A stretch of DNA of 64,000 nt from Trinickia sp. Y13 (GCF_029522115.1 NZ_JAKWFK010000013.1:1-64000); one strand, 5' to 3'; positions 1 to 9,105 are shown, numbered from the stretch's first letter. A program made the numbers and translations. The notes: generated from the sequence alone by a model not told the origin.

Positions 1-63
1 GCCGGCTTCCGCGCGCTTGAGCGCGTCCATGATCTGGCTATCCGTGAACTTCGACTTCTTCAT
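1..63 (-). CDS. IS3-family transposase OrfA, N-terminus only (runs off window)
   Basis: The minus strand from 63 reads MKKSKFTDSQIMDALKRAEA, the usual opening of the small OrfA protein of IS3-family (IS407/IS51-like group) elements, whose product is a helix-turn-helix DNA-binding subunit made with OrfB as a frameshifted transposase. The start ATG (61-63) is preceded by AAAGGGAG at a suitable distance. Only 21 codons lie in the window, so intactness cannot be judged. Confidence 0.8.
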   Translation of the reverse strand, partial: MKKSKFTDSQIMDALKRAEAG

Positions 64-110
64 TGCGTAGAACTCCCTTTGCTGGAAATTCTACTTCTGA
101 TCCCGCTTAC
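1..110 (-). mobile_element. End of an IS3-family insertion sequence
   Basis: The orfA start plus about 40 bases of leader (AGAATTTCCAGCAAAGGGAG on the minus strand) mark the left end of an IS3-type element that extends out of the window. I could not place the terminal inverted repeat exactly; it should lie near 90-120. The element abuts the 5' end of the LysR gene at 128-1015 and seems to have removed that gene's start codon and promoter. Confidence 0.6.
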
Positions 111-127
111 TGCAGGGGAGGATTACC

Positions 128-1015
128 CTGGCACTGTCCTCGTTTGAAGCGGCAGCACGCCACCAGAGCTTCACGAGAGCCGCCGATGAGCTCGCGGTGA
201 CGCAAAGCGCAATCTGCAGACAAATCGCCTCGTTGGAGGATTTTCTCGGTCTCAAGCTTTTTCGTCGAGATAGACGAGGGGTGGTGCTAACAGAAGCCGG
301 GCTTGCCTACAGCCGCAAAGTGGCCGCTCGCCTCGACGACGTCGAACGCGATACGGTGGAGTTGATGGGCAGAGGCGGTACCGGGGGTACGCTCGAAGTT
401 GCGGTTGTACCTACGTTCGCTACGAAGTGGCTGCTCCCGCGCATGCCGAAGTTCATGTCGGCCCATCCGGACATCACGCTCAACCTCACGACGCGCACGC
501 GTCCGTTTCTGTTCGACGATACAGAGTTCGACGCTGCCTTATACGCGGGACCGGCAACGTGGCCCGGCACGCGAAGCCAGTTCCTGATGCGTGAGAGTTT
601 GATCGCCGTGTGCAGTCCCGATCTCATCGCACCCAGAAAAACGCTGAAAACCTCCGATTGGCCCCGCTATCGTTTGCTGCAGCAAAGCACGCGACCATAT
701 GCGTGGCGCGATTGGTTCGCGTCACGCGGCATGCAGGTGGACGGCGACATGTCGGGGCCAAGGTTCGAGCTATTTTCTATGCAGACAGAGGCCGCCATTC
801 AAGGGATGGGTATCGCGCTGATTCCACGCCTGCTGATCGAGGATGAGTTAAGCCGCCGCGTGTTGATTCCAGTCGTACAGCATGAATACCTGAGCGATCG
901 ATCGTACTTCCTCATCTATCCTGAGCAGAAATTGGACAGTGCGTCCCTAACAACTCTTCGTAAATGGATTGAGCGGGAGGCACGCAGCTATCGGGAGCCA
1001 CTGGGCTTGGGGTGA
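128..1015 (+). pseudogene. LysR-family regulator (GcvA-like), 5' end probably cut by the IS
   Basis: The protein has the LysR winged-helix N-terminus (SFEAAARHQSFTRAADELAV followed by TQSAICRQIASLE) and a type 2 periplasmic-binding-like effector domain, most like GcvA/AmpR-type regulators. The first conventional start, GTG at 197, would delete the first helices of the DNA-binding domain, which are still encoded upstream in the same frame. That frame is open back only to a TGA at 98-100 and offers no ATG, GTG or TTG, only CTG (110, 128, 134) and ATT codons. A GGGGAGG lies six bases before CTG-128. Either a rare CTG start is used or, more likely, the IS at 1-110 removed the true start. The rest of the frame is intact to 1015. 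Its former target genes are not visible. Confidence 0.65.
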
Positions 1016-1098
1016 CCAGCGGCGCGGTCGGCGACGCGATCCGCCGTGGGCCATCGTAGTCGTGACAAGCGCAGCGATCGAAGTTCGGCGGCGGGGCG

Positions 1099-1338
1099 CT
1101 ACCTGTTAGCGCCGATGTAAAAATGCCCCGTCCGTGCCGCATGCTTTTCATAGACAACACGCGTGTAGACGTCCGTACGCTTGAAGAGGAAGTAGTCCAA
1201 ACGCGTACTGACCAAGCTGTAATTGGCATCACCCTTTCCGCCTGCTTCGCCGTTGCTCACCTGGCGGCTGCTGTTGCGAGCAACTCCGACGGCGGTCAGG
1301 TGCTGTCTGTTCACGGAACGGCTTTGATTGGTGACGGA
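1099..1338 (-). pseudogene. Possible remnant of an outer-membrane porin
   Basis: The minus-strand frame ends LDYFLFKRTDVYTRVVYEK, which resembles the strand-turn-strand pattern of Gram-negative general porins (usually written like DYxLSKRTDVYAxxxYQ). Upstream, SVNRQHLTAVGV also looks porin-like. The frame lacks a signal peptide and is about one fifth of a porin's length, so it would be a C-terminal relic. The match is by eye and short. Confidence 0.35.
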
Positions 1339-1541
1339 TAACGGCGCCCAACCGCATCGCCCGGTGCGTCGGCAAATCCAGGGGACTGGGCCGGACGGTG
1401 AGAGTCAGGAATTGCACTTATGTGCGCTTTGAGATCGAACTCGCGATCGGCATGCGCGCATCGGTGAGGGACCAACGCGTCCGACCAACATTCCCTGTAT
1501 GGCCCGCTTCCGCGCGCACCTCTCGGCTATTCAAGGGTTTA

Positions 1542-1591
1542 AGAGATTGCCTGAGAATCGGCGAGAACGCGTGAGACTGGCGGAGAGAGGG
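1542..1591. repeat. Distal att-like repeat of the tRNA-Ser island
   Basis: About 50 bases are near-identical to 9810-9866. They end in a perfect 17-base match, GACTGGCGGAGAGAGGG, at 1575-1591 and 9850-9866. The matching block at the other end covers the 3' acceptor end of the tRNA-Ser gene, as expected for an element integrated into a tRNA by a P4-type integrase. Confidence 0.65.
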
Positions 1592-1858
1592 TGAGACAAA
1601 TGTCGGCCGGAAACCCGCGCCAGATATGAATTCCATCTTGTCGGGTGTGGCGCACCCACAACTCTACCCACAAACCCGCGCCCCGTTAAGTTCGCATAGC
1701 CCGCGTGCCTACGGAATTCTCACGAGCGTTGTCGCAATTGATCTTGACGAGCAGCCCCGGCTCCACGGCGCCTCCGCTACGGCCTACATCCTCTCCGGCA
1801 CGACCGCGCTGATTTGCAGGGTTCGCGCGCCAACCTGCACCCGCTCCGAGATGAACCC

Positions 1859-2476
1859 CTACTTGCAGTTAGCCTGACCGCACTTGAAAAAGGATTTCAC
1901 GGCGCCTGCCGTCTTGTACGGAAAGGTAGTCTCTTCGCCCTCTTGATACCCATCCATTCCCGTCATTGCGCTGTTGTCGACCACGCTTTTATTTTCGACC
2001 AGTCGTCCTTGCTCATCCTTGGTGTATGCATATACTTGATAGTACTTTCCATACGTGCCAATGCCACGAGAATTGACATTCCAATGGACAATAGTGAAAA
2101 TATTTGACTTACCTTTGAGATTCATAAAGAAAATTGAGTCGACATTCGGCGCCCCACCCTCTATCGAGTACTTCGCGAATGTCGTTTTTTGACAGCTGCT
2201 TGAATTCTGCCTATAAATTGACACACTTATCGTCTGATCCGTTTCATCTTTTTCGATTGAAACGACAGAATCTTGATATATTTTACCCGCAGAAAACACT
2301 CCCGTCGACGGCGACACAGCCGGGCATGCGGCAGATTTCGTCTCGCTCGCATAGGCGATGGAAGCGGATGAAAGAAAAACACAGCACGCAAGGCCACAAA
2401 GAAAACGCCTAGTTGGGCTCTTGCGGAAGTCCCAAAAGCGGTGCGACTTTGTTGTATGCAATAAATCTTTCAGCAT
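1859..2476 (-). CDS. Exported protein of unknown function, possible immunity protein
   Basis: The 205-residue product has a long basic n-region and a hydrophobic core (CGLACCVFLSSASIAYA) that reads as a signal peptide cleaved near residue 43, so it is probably periplasmic. Cysteines at the end (KCGQANCK) could pair. I recognise no family. It starts inside the 3' end of the broken GH19 gene, on the same strand. A GGAGG lies about 13 bases before ATG-2476. A small exported protein directly after a peptidoglycan- or chitin-cleaving type VI cargo gene is the usual place for the cognate immunity protein, and here it is intact although the enzyme is dead. The immunity role is inference from position only. 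Confidence 0.55.
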   Translation of the reverse strand: MLKDLLHTTKSHRFWDFRKSPTRRFLCGLACCVFLSSASIAYASETKSAACPAVSPSTGVFSAGKIYQDSVVSIEKDETDQTISVSIYRQNSSSCQKTTFAKYSIEGGAPNVDSIFFMNLKGKSNIFTIVHWNVNSRGIGTYGKYYQVYAYTKDEQGRLVENKSVVDNSAMTGMDGYQEGEETTFPYKTAGAVKSFFKCGQANCK

Positions 2477-3172
2477 GTCTATTCTGGCCTCCGTTGATCT
2501 GCTGTGTCACTGCGGCAACATCGCCCGTATCTGCCACTGAATTTACGCTTCGAGTCACGACCCAATAGACGAATGCAGATTCCACTCCATACTCGAGATT
2601 CGAGAGAAGGAGATCGGGGTTAGCCACAAAATCTTTCTGATCATCTGGAAAACGACGATTGTGCTCTCTATTGAATATTTCGTAGTTAGCCTTGAACGTG
2701 GTTTGGATAAGGCCACGCCCCCTGTATTTATAGCCATCACCACTCGTCTCCGGACCGTTGTGGTATCTGTCTGCATAAACAAGGTTAGCCAGATACTCAG
2801 GACTGTGCGCATAGCGATCAGGATTGGTCCATAGCGCAGGTCGAAGTTGTCAGAAATTGCATACCACATCATCGTTGACTATATTGAATTTAGCCACATG
2901 ATTCCCGCGAGGCGGCAATTTACACCCATAAACCTCTTTCATTCTTTTTTCGGAGCAATCCAACCTCTCTTCAATATTCTTGAATCCGCTCTCCGTCGCA
3001 ACTTGAGAGAGAAAGTGCGCAATTCTTCTCGGCGTTGTTATCCCATACCCCTTCGCGTATTTGTTCAAATACGGCAAGATCTGTCGCGCGCGGACGGACC
3101 GTTCGTACGCTTGAGTGAGAAGGGATAAGTCCAACTTTCGACTTTCGTTGGCTGCTCTGGTTGTTGTGACAC
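2409..3172 (-). pseudogene. GH19 lysozyme/chitinase-like enzyme, broken by a frameshift and a TGA
   Basis: Pieces of a glycoside hydrolase family 19 domain lie in order on the minus strand: RIAHFLSQVATESGFKNIEE (N-terminal helix with the catalytic-type glutamate), then GDGYKYRGRGLIQTTFKANY, then NPDLLLSNLEYGVESAFVYW. Two lesions separate them. A GTG start at 3172 (AAAAAGG just upstream) opens MSQQPEQPTKVESWTYPF, after which a shift near 3115-3125 is needed to enter the next segment. A TGA at 2850-2852 then interrupts the frame, although the coding resumes in the same frame through to 2409. Such enzymes are common type VI cargo that attacks rival cell walls; the short N-terminus without a signal peptide fits. 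As it stands no full-length product should be made. Confidence 0.75.
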
Positions 3173-3289
3173 GCGTAATCCTTTTTCTTTTTTTCTATCT
3201 ACTCTCATAGATAGCCGATCCGCTACCCGAAGGAGCCACGGGACGGATCGGCCTGTCGCTATTGTATGACGAGAACTGCTTACTGCGTC

Positions 3290-3481
3290 GAGTCGGGCCG
3301 GCAAAGCGGGCCGGGCGGGCCGTCGCCTCGATTTGTCCGGCGCATGAGTCTCAATATTGGCACCCCTGATTCGGGCATATGCGCCGTCAGAGCCCGGCAG
3401 ATTGTTTTGCTCGCGTGTCGATTCCCCTGTTGTTCGAAATCGCCCGCCCACGCCTCCCAACCATCGCGATGTCGATCGCAA
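3290..3481 (-). pseudogene. Possible VgrG C-terminal remnant
   Basis: The minus-strand frame contains NLPGSDGAYARIRGANIETHAPDK, which resembles the tail of VgrG/DUF2345 proteins (typically a phrase like RIxGxNIEIHAPGK). No tail-spike or gp27-like domains remain. It sits just before the GH19 relic in the order vgrG, effector, immunity protein that is common for type VI cargo modules. This is a weak, by-eye match; the region up to 3713 holds no intact gene. Confidence 0.3.
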
Positions 3482-3713
3482 CGGTCACGCTCGACAGCAT
3501 GCAAGTCCCTTCCCGTTCGCAAGGCAATACCCCGCCGCTGTTATGCAACGCCTTCTCGAATGATCCGATCGTTGTCGACAGAGGTACCACCCAACTCTCA
3601 TTCGGATCAAGAGCCGCCCTACGCTGGTGCCAAGCGCGGCCCTTCTCGCACGGACCTGACTGCTGCGGGGGCAACGCGCCGGGCCCGCGCCGGCCGCGAT
3701 TGCCTCCCGTAAG

Positions 3714-4439
3714 TCAATGCAGAACCTTCGCGAGAAAATCTCGAGCGCGACTCGAACGGGGAGTGCCGAAGAAGCTGTCTTTGACGCAGTCCTCAACGAT
3801 TACGCCTGCATCCATAAACAGAACTCGATCTGCGACCTTTTTGGCGAAGCCCATCTCATGGGTCACGCAGACCATCGTCATCCCCTCTTGTGCGAGCTCG
3901 ATCATCACGTCCAAGACCTCGTTGATCATCTCGGGATCGAGCGCGGATGTCGGTTCGTCGAACAGGATCGCTGTCGGGTCCATCGATAACGCCCGCGCGA
4001 TGGCCACCCGCTGCTGCTGCCCACCCGACATCTGCCCCGGATACTTGCTGGCGTGCGATTTCAGCCCCACGCGATCGAGCAGCGCCAATCCCTTCGCATC
4101 CGCTTCCTCGCGAGAGCGGCCCAGCACCTTCACCTGGGCCAGCGTCAGGTTCTGCAGCACACTCATGTGCGGGAACAGCTCGAAGTGCTGGAAGACCATT
4201 CCGACTCGCGTGCGCAGAGCGGTAAGGTCCGTTTTCGAATGCCCTACGCTCACGCCATCCACGGTGATCGAGCCTTTCTGAAAACTCTCCAATCCGTTGA
4301 TGGTCTTGATCAGTGTCGATTTCCCAGAACCCGAGGGTCCGCATACAACGACCACCTCGCCCTTCTGAACGACCGTGCTGCAGCCATCCAGCACGCGGTG
4401 TTGGCCGTACCACTTCGAAACGTTATTGATGTCGATCAT
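3714..4439 (-). CDS. Polar amino-acid (cystine-type) ABC transporter ATPase
   Basis: A 241-residue ATPase that powers import through the adjacent permease. Visible are Walker A (GPSGSGKST, residues 34-42), the signature [14 protein letters not shown] (137-150), Walker B ILFDEP and the switch histidine in VTHEMG. The GlnQ/HisP-like length and sequence place it in the polar amino-acid uptake class. I start it at ATG-4439 ([10 protein letters not shown]), because the longer frame upstream runs antisense-like through the permease gene. It follows the permease gene by 56 bases and closes a unit of PatB-like lyase, binding protein, permease and ATPase. The substrate is probably cystine or a related sulfur amino acid, judged from the neighbouring beta C-S lyase. 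Confidence 0.9.
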   Translation of the reverse strand: MIDINNVSKWYGQHRVLDGCSTVVQKGEVVVVCGPSGSGKSTLIKTINGLESFQKGSITVDGVSVGHSKTDLTALRTRVGMVFQHFELFPHMSVLQNLTLAQVKVLGRSREEADAKGLALLDRVGLKSHASKYPGQMSGGQQQRVAIARALSMDPTAILFDEPTSALDPEMINEVLDVMIELAQEGMTMVCVTHEMGFAKKVADRVLFMDAGVIVEDCVKDSFFGTPRSSRARDFLAKVLH

Positions 4440-4495
4440 GTCATCTTCCGCGAACTGTATGTTTGCTCGATAGAGAGCAGCGCTTCGTGCGCTGC

Positions 4496-5155
4496 CTAAT
4501 GCCGGGTCTGCAACGCAAGCCGCCCTTCCAGGCGACTCTGAACGGCAGACAGCAGCGAACTCAATACCCAGTACAGCGCGGCCGCGCCGAGATACAACGG
4601 CAACGGCTGAAACGTCGTTGCGATGACCTCTTGCGCAGAGCGAAGCAACTCCTTCACGGTGATCACGGAAACGAGCGACGTATCCTTGATCAGGCTGATG
4701 AGCGTATTGCCCATGGACGGCACCGCAAGGCGCAGCGCCTGCGGGCCCACCACGTAACGCAGCGTTTGAACGTAGGTCAGCCCCAAGCTGTGCGACGCGC
4801 TCCATTGCCCGCGAGCAATGCCCAGAATCGCGCCTCGCATGCTCTCTGAAAGATACGCACCGGCATTCAAAGTCAGCGTCAGGATCCCGGCTGTAGTTGG
4901 CGACAGCGAAATCCCCACGTCGGGCAAACCGTAGTACACGACGAACATCTGCACCAGGAGCGGCGTGCCCCGCATGACGCTGACATAGGCTTGCGCAAGA
5001 CGATCCAACGCGCGATTGCCGCCGATTCTCAACACGGCCGTGAAGGCGCCGAGCACGAGCCCGAACGCCATCGCTGCAACCGCGAACTTCACGGTCAATA
5101 CGACGCCCATCAACAACGTCGGGGCGTAATTCATCACCAAATTGAACTGGTCCAT
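4496..5155 (-). CDS. Polar amino-acid ABC transporter permease
   Basis: A 219-residue inner-membrane permease of the HisM/TcyL class with about five membrane spans and the EAA-type loop for ATPase contact (around residues 125-145, [20 protein letters not shown]). It has the typical family start [17 protein letters not shown]. Only one permease gene is present, so the channel is probably a homodimer, as for cystine transporters. It lies between the binding-protein gene (47 bases upstream) and the ATPase gene on the same strand. Confidence 0.9.
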   Translation of the reverse strand: MDQFNLVMNYAPTLLMGVVLTVKFAVAAMAFGLVLGAFTAVLRIGGNRALDRLAQAYVSVMRGTPLLVQMFVVYYGLPDVGISLSPTTAGILTLTLNAGAYLSESMRGAILGIARGQWSASHSLGLTYVQTLRYVVGPQALRLAVPSMGNTLISLIKDTSLVSVITVKELLRSAQEVIATTFQPLPLYLGAAALYWVLSSLLSAVQSRLEGRLALQTRH

Positions 5156-5202
5156 CTCGTCATTCTCCGGCTGGCCACTCGACCTGACTATCGACTAACG
5201 CA

Positions 5203-6000
5203 TCAATTGCCGACAGGACGGCTGACATCCACACCGAACCATTTCTTCGAAATCTCGGCCAGCGTGCCGTCGTTTCGCATGGAAGTGAGCGCGTCGTTCA
5301 CCGCAGCCGAAAACTTCGGATTGCCCTTGCGGAACGGAATGCCGATTTCATCGCTCGTGTTCTTCAACAGAGCGCCCCCACGAATCGGCACGTTCGACGT
5401 TTTGATGAGATAAGGCACGAACAACCGGTCGTTCAGATACGCATCGGCGCGACCGCCCACGAGATCGCTGAGCGCTTCAGACATGCCGGGGTAAGTTTGC
5501 ACGTTGATGTCGGGGACCGATTTGGCCAAGTCCGCGAAGTTCGAACCGAGCGTGACCGCGACGCGCTTACCCTTCAGGTCGTCGAGACTCGGGTACTCGC
5601 TCTTGTCGTCCTTGCGCTCCAATACCTGAACCGCCGAGTAAGCATACGGAGGGCTGAAATCAAGCGACTCCCGCCGCTTTTGGGTGATGGTCACTTGATT
5701 GATCACGACATCGAACTTACCGGCCTGCAGGCCGCCGATCAGGCCCGACCATTCGCCGGTATAAAAGTCCGGCTTGACACCGAGCTTTGCGGCAAGCGCC
5801 CTAGCGACATCAACGTCAAAACCCTGCAAGATCCCGCGCGAATCGCGATAGTCGAACGGAGGATAGGTGCCCTCCATGGCGATCATCAGCGTGCCCCGCG
5901 CCTTGATCGTGTCGAGCAGATCTTGCGCATGTGCCCCGAAGGATACGCATGCAGCCGATACCGACAGCGCCGCCACCAAAACGGCCTTTTTAATGTTCAT
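5203..6000 (-). CDS. Periplasmic amino-acid binding protein (FliY/TcyA-like)
   Basis: A 265-residue family-3 solute-binding protein. The signal peptide (residues 1-25, cleaved after GAHA) exports it to the periplasm, where it should deliver substrate to the permease. The opening GTLMIAMEGTYPPFDYRD and the later GFDVDVARALAAKLG are typical of the polar amino-acid class; the Arg/Asp pattern for alpha-amino and carboxyl recognition appears conserved. It is closest by eye to cystine-binding FliY. It follows the PatB-like lyase gene with a gap of 54 bases and leads the transporter genes, so cystine or cystathionine-type uptake with intracellular cleavage is the likely job. Confidence 0.88.
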   Translation of the reverse strand: MNIKKAVLVAALSVSAACVSFGAHAQDLLDTIKARGTLMIAMEGTYPPFDYRDSRGILQGFDVDVARALAAKLGVKPDFYTGEWSGLIGGLQAGKFDVVINQVTITQKRRESLDFSPPYAYSAVQVLERKDDKSEYPSLDDLKGKRVAVTLGSNFADLAKSVPDINVQTYPGMSEALSDLVGGRADAYLNDRLFVPYLIKTSNVPIRGGALLKNTSDEIGIPFRKGNPKFSAAVNDALTSMRNDGTLAEISKKWFGVDVSRPVGN

Positions 6001-6054
6001 GATTTTGTCTCCAATGTAATAGGAATAAACGCTATGAGTGGGCTTGTCCGCCGC

Positions 6055-7293
6055 TCACAGTCCCGCCACCACTGCCGTAAGCCTGCGAATCGCCTCGTCC
6101 ACCGTGGCGCGAGGGCAGCCGAGGTTCACCCGCATATAGCCATGTCCCTCGATGCCGAATTTTTGTCCCTTATCGAGCCAAAGGCGCGCTTGGGTCAGCA
6201 TAAATTTGTCGAGTGCAACTGCATCCATCCCGAGCGCACGGCAATCCATCCACGCCAGGTATAGGGCGTCCGCCGGTAGCACCTTGATCTTCATCGTCGC
6301 CTCGTTCACGGCGTTTCGGAAGTGAGCATGGTTCGAGCGAAGGTAGGTCAGCATCTCCTCGAGCCACGGCTCGCCGTGTGCGTAGGCCGCCTCGGCCGCG
6401 ACCATCCCGAGCGTGTTCACCAGCGGGAACATGTTTCTGTCGTACTGCCTAAGCAATTCGTCGCGCACACGCCGGTTCGGTATGAACACGTTGGCGCTTT
6501 GCAAACCGGGCAGATTGAATGTCTTGCTGGGCGCCGTGCAGGTGATACTGTTTTGCGCGAACTTGTCCCCTAGGGAAGCAAAGGGAATGTGCTTTTTCGC
6601 CGGGTTGATGATCAAGTCCTGATGGATCTCGTCAGAAATGACGAGGACGCCATGGCGCAGACAGATCTCGCCCATCGCACACAGCTCGCCCTCGGACCAC
6701 ACGTTGCCCGTCGGATTGTGTGGATGGCTGAGGATGAAGAGTTTCGTGTTGCCACGAATCGCCGCTTCGAAGGTCTGTTCGTTGAAGCGATAGCCTGTCT
6801 CGGTACGCTCGAGGGGAGCGAGCGCGAGGTGACGGCCATTCATCAGCACGTCATTGTGGAAGTGGGCGTAGACAGGCGGCTGAATCAGCACCGAGTCGCC
6901 AGGCGCGGAGAACGCTTGTACGGCTGTCTTCAATGTGGTGATGATGCCGGACGTCTGCGCCACCCATTCCTTGGACACTTCCCAGCCGAATCGCCTCGCT
7001 TGCCAGCTCACAACCGCATTCAGGTAACTATCGGTCGCACCACCGGGATAGCCGAAGATGCCGTGTTCTACCGCTTCATGAAGGGCGTCGATCACGGGCT
7101 GGGGGGCACGGAAATCCATGTCCGCGACCCACATGGGCAGCGGTTGCGCTTCGGCCTCGTCGGCCGACAGCAGCGTCTCCGCGATCGCCCATTTCATCGA
7201 GTTCGAGTTCTTGCGATCCGTCACCTGGTCGAATACGCAAGCAATGTTGCCGGTAGTGGCGCCTTCATTCATTGCTGCGGAGTATGCGTTCAC
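6055..7293 (-). CDS. patB: PatB/MalY-type cystathionine beta-lyase (PLP enzyme)
   Basis: A 412-residue fold-type I pyridoxal-phosphate enzyme that cleaves C-S bonds of cystathionine or cystine to give a thiol, pyruvate and ammonia. Family marks are PLPMWVADMDF near the N-terminus, SHPHNPTGNVW, the SDEIHQDL segment, and the PLP-binding lysine in APSKTFNLPGLQ. It is cytoplasmic. It heads the ABC importer genes on the minus strand and faces a MetR-like regulator, so uptake and breakdown of a sulfur amino acid are probably co-regulated. MalY, a maltose-regulon modulator, is of the same family, but nothing here links it to maltose. Confidence 0.88.
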   Translation of the reverse strand: MNAYSAAMNEGATTGNIACVFDQVTDRKNSNSMKWAIAETLLSADEAEAQPLPMWVADMDFRAPQPVIDALHEAVEHGIFGYPGGATDSYLNAVVSWQARRFGWEVSKEWVAQTSGIITTLKTAVQAFSAPGDSVLIQPPVYAHFHNDVLMNGRHLALAPLERTETGYRFNEQTFEAAIRGNTKLFILSHPHNPTGNVWSEGELCAMGEICLRHGVLVISDEIHQDLIINPAKKHIPFASLGDKFAQNSITCTAPSKTFNLPGLQSANVFIPNRRVRDELLRQYDRNMFPLVNTLGMVAAEAAYAHGEPWLEEMLTYLRSNHAHFRNAVNEATMKIKVLPADALYLAWMDCRALGMDAVALDKFMLTQARLWLDKGQKFGIEGHGYMRVNLGCPRATVDEAIRRLTAVVAGL

Positions 7294-7389
7294 ATTTCCC
7301 TCCTGTTCGGTTGGGTGGCACGCGTGGGACGCGGCCTCGAATTTCGGTCAGAATAGCAACGCAATCCCATGAGCAGAAATGGTATGTTT

Positions 7390-7403
7390 TCATGGATGCA
7401 TGA
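7390..7403. promoter_or_regulatory. Candidate LysR-type operator between patB and the regulator
   Basis: The 123-base divergent gap contains TCATG-GATG-CATGA, an inverted repeat with 5-base arms located about 14 bases before the regulator's start codon. LysR regulators commonly bind such T...A palindromes in the gap to their target gene. It does not match the classical MetR site well, so the assignment is tentative. Confidence 0.35.
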
Positions 7404-7416
7404 GCGGAGATCATAG

Positions 7417-8313
7417 ATGCTAGACCGTCAACAACTTGCCGTCCTGCTGGAGGTCGATCGTTTGGGCAGCGTCACTGCCGCTGCTGAACGGCTTAACGTC
7501 ACGCAGTCCGCGCTTTCGCACATGGTCCGAAAGATTGAAGAGCAGCACGGCGTCAAGATATGGACAAAGAACGGCCGGGCATTGCGGTTCACGCAAGCCG
7601 GGGCGTATTTGCTCGCCTTGGCGCAGCGCGTGTTGCCGCAAATCGATCACGCCGAACGGGTTCTTAGCTATTTCGCCGAGGGCCGGCGTGGGGCACTGCG
7701 CGTCGGCATGGAGTGCCATCCTTGCCAAAAGTGGCTGTCGCGGCTGACGCCTTCGTATCTGGCGGCCTGGCCGGACGTCGATTTCGATGTACGGACGGCC
7801 TTCCGATTCGACGGCGTCGCAGCGCTTCTCGGCCATGAGATCGACCTGCTCGTCACGCCCGATCCAATCGATTTACCGGAGATCCGATTCACGCCTGTGA
7901 TCGACTACGAACTGGTTCTCGTCGTGCATGAGAAGCACCCTTTGGCCGCGCGTGCATTTGCGCAACCCCGAGATCTTGTCGGCGAAGAACTGATCACGGT
8001 TCCCGTGAGCGAGGAGCGACTCGATATCTACACACGGTTCCTTATCCCCGCTCATTGCAAACCCAAGAATCACCGAACCGCCGAAGCCACCGATCTCATG
8101 CTCCAGCTTGTGGCGGCGGAACGTGGAGTTTCCGTCCTGCCCGACTGGCTCGTTCGTGAAGAGGGGGCAGGACTGCCGGTTCGTCCGGTGCGGCTTGGCA
8201 AGCGCGGCATCACCAAGAGCATCAACCTGGGCGTTCGCCGCGGGGAGGAGGAAATCGCTTATATCGCCGGGTTCATGGCCATCGCGCGCGAAATGGGGGT
8301 CAGTCGGAGGTAA
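7417..8313 (+). CDS. metR: MetR-like LysR-family transcriptional regulator
   Basis: A 298-residue LysR protein with an N-terminal winged helix (QQLAVLLEVDRLGSVTAAAE, then TQSALSHMVRKIEE) and an effector domain carrying ECHPCQKWL and LTPSYLAAWPDVDFDV, a pattern typical of MetR, whose co-inducer is homocysteine. GGAGA precedes ATG-7417 by seven bases. It is transcribed away from the patB-ABC unit, the normal arrangement for a LysR regulator and its target, and a sulfur amino-acid signal would fit. The gene symbol reflects family resemblance, not proven orthology; a housekeeping metR may exist elsewhere. Confidence 0.8.
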   Translation: MLDRQQLAVLLEVDRLGSVTAAAERLNVTQSALSHMVRKIEEQHGVKIWTKNGRALRFTQAGAYLLALAQRVLPQIDHAERVLSYFAEGRRGALRVGMECHPCQKWLSRLTPSYLAAWPDVDFDVRTAFRFDGVAALLGHEIDLLVTPDPIDLPEIRFTPVIDYELVLVVHEKHPLAARAFAQPRDLVGEELITVPVSEERLDIYTRFLIPAHCKPKNHRTAEATDLMLQLVAAERGVSVLPDWLVREEGAGLPVRPVRLGKRGITKSINLGVRRGEEEIAYIAGFMAIAREMGVSRR

Positions 8314-8392
8314 TGCAGGCAGAGGGCCAAAGATCGAGATCGGCAGCGTCGCCGCACGCGGTTGGGCGCGGCGACACGCGTTGCTTGAATGC

Positions 8393-9061
8393 TTACGGCC
8401 CGACGGTGCCTTCGACTGCGGAGCAGGTCTTCATATAGAACGTCGCACCCATGCTGCCGGCCGCGATCGCCGGACATGCGCCCTGCGGTGCTCTAACCCA
8501 GGTACCGCGGTCATAGGACTGTGCTCCTATCACGACCTCTCCCTCCAGCACCAGCAGTTCGACGCTTTCCGTTGCGTCCGCGTAGGCCACTTCGCTCGCG
8601 CCAAGACGGCGGAGGCAAACGTGCTCGGTATCGTTCGAGAACAACGGACAGATTTCCCCATCCTGCCGGCGTTGCCAGGACCTCGGATGAGTCGTATCGA
8701 TACGCACCACGCCGGTTTCACTCAGCTTCATCTGTCGAAGCTTGACGAAGATGACCGCGCCCTCTCTGCTCGACGGGCGATGGCTCGACCCCGGCGGGTT
8801 GCGCAAATACGAGCCTGCCGGATAATCCATACCTTCTTCAGAGAAGGTGCCGGAAAGGACGAAAATCTCCTCTCCCAGCGGATGCTGATGGCGCGGGAAA
8901 ACGGAACCGGCTGCGTAGCGCACGACGCTCGTTGCTCGCGCTTCTTCGTCGCCCACGCGGTCCAACATCACGCGCTCTACCCCCGCTTGCGGGGAGGCGA
9001 TCCATTGATACTCGCTCGGCCTAACGACAGCCCAGGCCGAAAAATCTGCGTTCACAAGCAT
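8393..9061 (-). CDS. Double-cupin protein of the ChrR type
   Basis: A 222-residue protein with two cupin units. The first has the metal-binding pattern in FPRHQHPLGEEIFVLSG (His-x-His...Glu) followed by PAGSYLRNPPGSSHRP, as in the C-terminal cupin of the anti-sigma factor ChrR; the second (about 130-222) is more divergent. The zinc-binding anti-sigma N-terminus of ChrR is absent, so it is a stand-alone cupin, perhaps an enzyme or sensor for a reactive small molecule. It is preceded on the same strand by the remains of a GntR/FCD regulator that may once have controlled it. Confidence 0.72.
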   Translation of the reverse strand: MLVNADFSAWAVVRPSEYQWIASPQAGVERVMLDRVGDEEARATSVVRYAAGSVFPRHQHPLGEEIFVLSGTFSEEGMDYPAGSYLRNPPGSSHRPSSREGAVIFVKLRQMKLSETGVVRIDTTHPRSWQRRQDGEICPLFSNDTEHVCLRRLGASEVAYADATESVELLVLEGEVVIGAQSYDRGTWVRAPQGACPAIAAGSMGATFYMKTCSAVEGTVGP

Positions 9062-9105
9062 GGGTGTTTCCCCTTGGTTCGCTTGTACAAGCTGCGCCGA
9101 CGAGA

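Larger units (their letters stand above)
1016..1858. other. Gap of about 840 bases: decayed DNA with a porin remnant and an island end
   Basis: No intact gene is visible. The stretch contains a probable porin remnant (1099-1338, minus), the att-like near-repeat of the tRNA-Ser 3' end (1542-1591), and at 1646-1676 two CACCCACA/TACCCACA motifs that resemble TACCCACA copies next to the integrase remnant at 9718-9752; these may be integrase arm sites. The short ORFs here look like chance reading frames. Confidence 0.5.
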
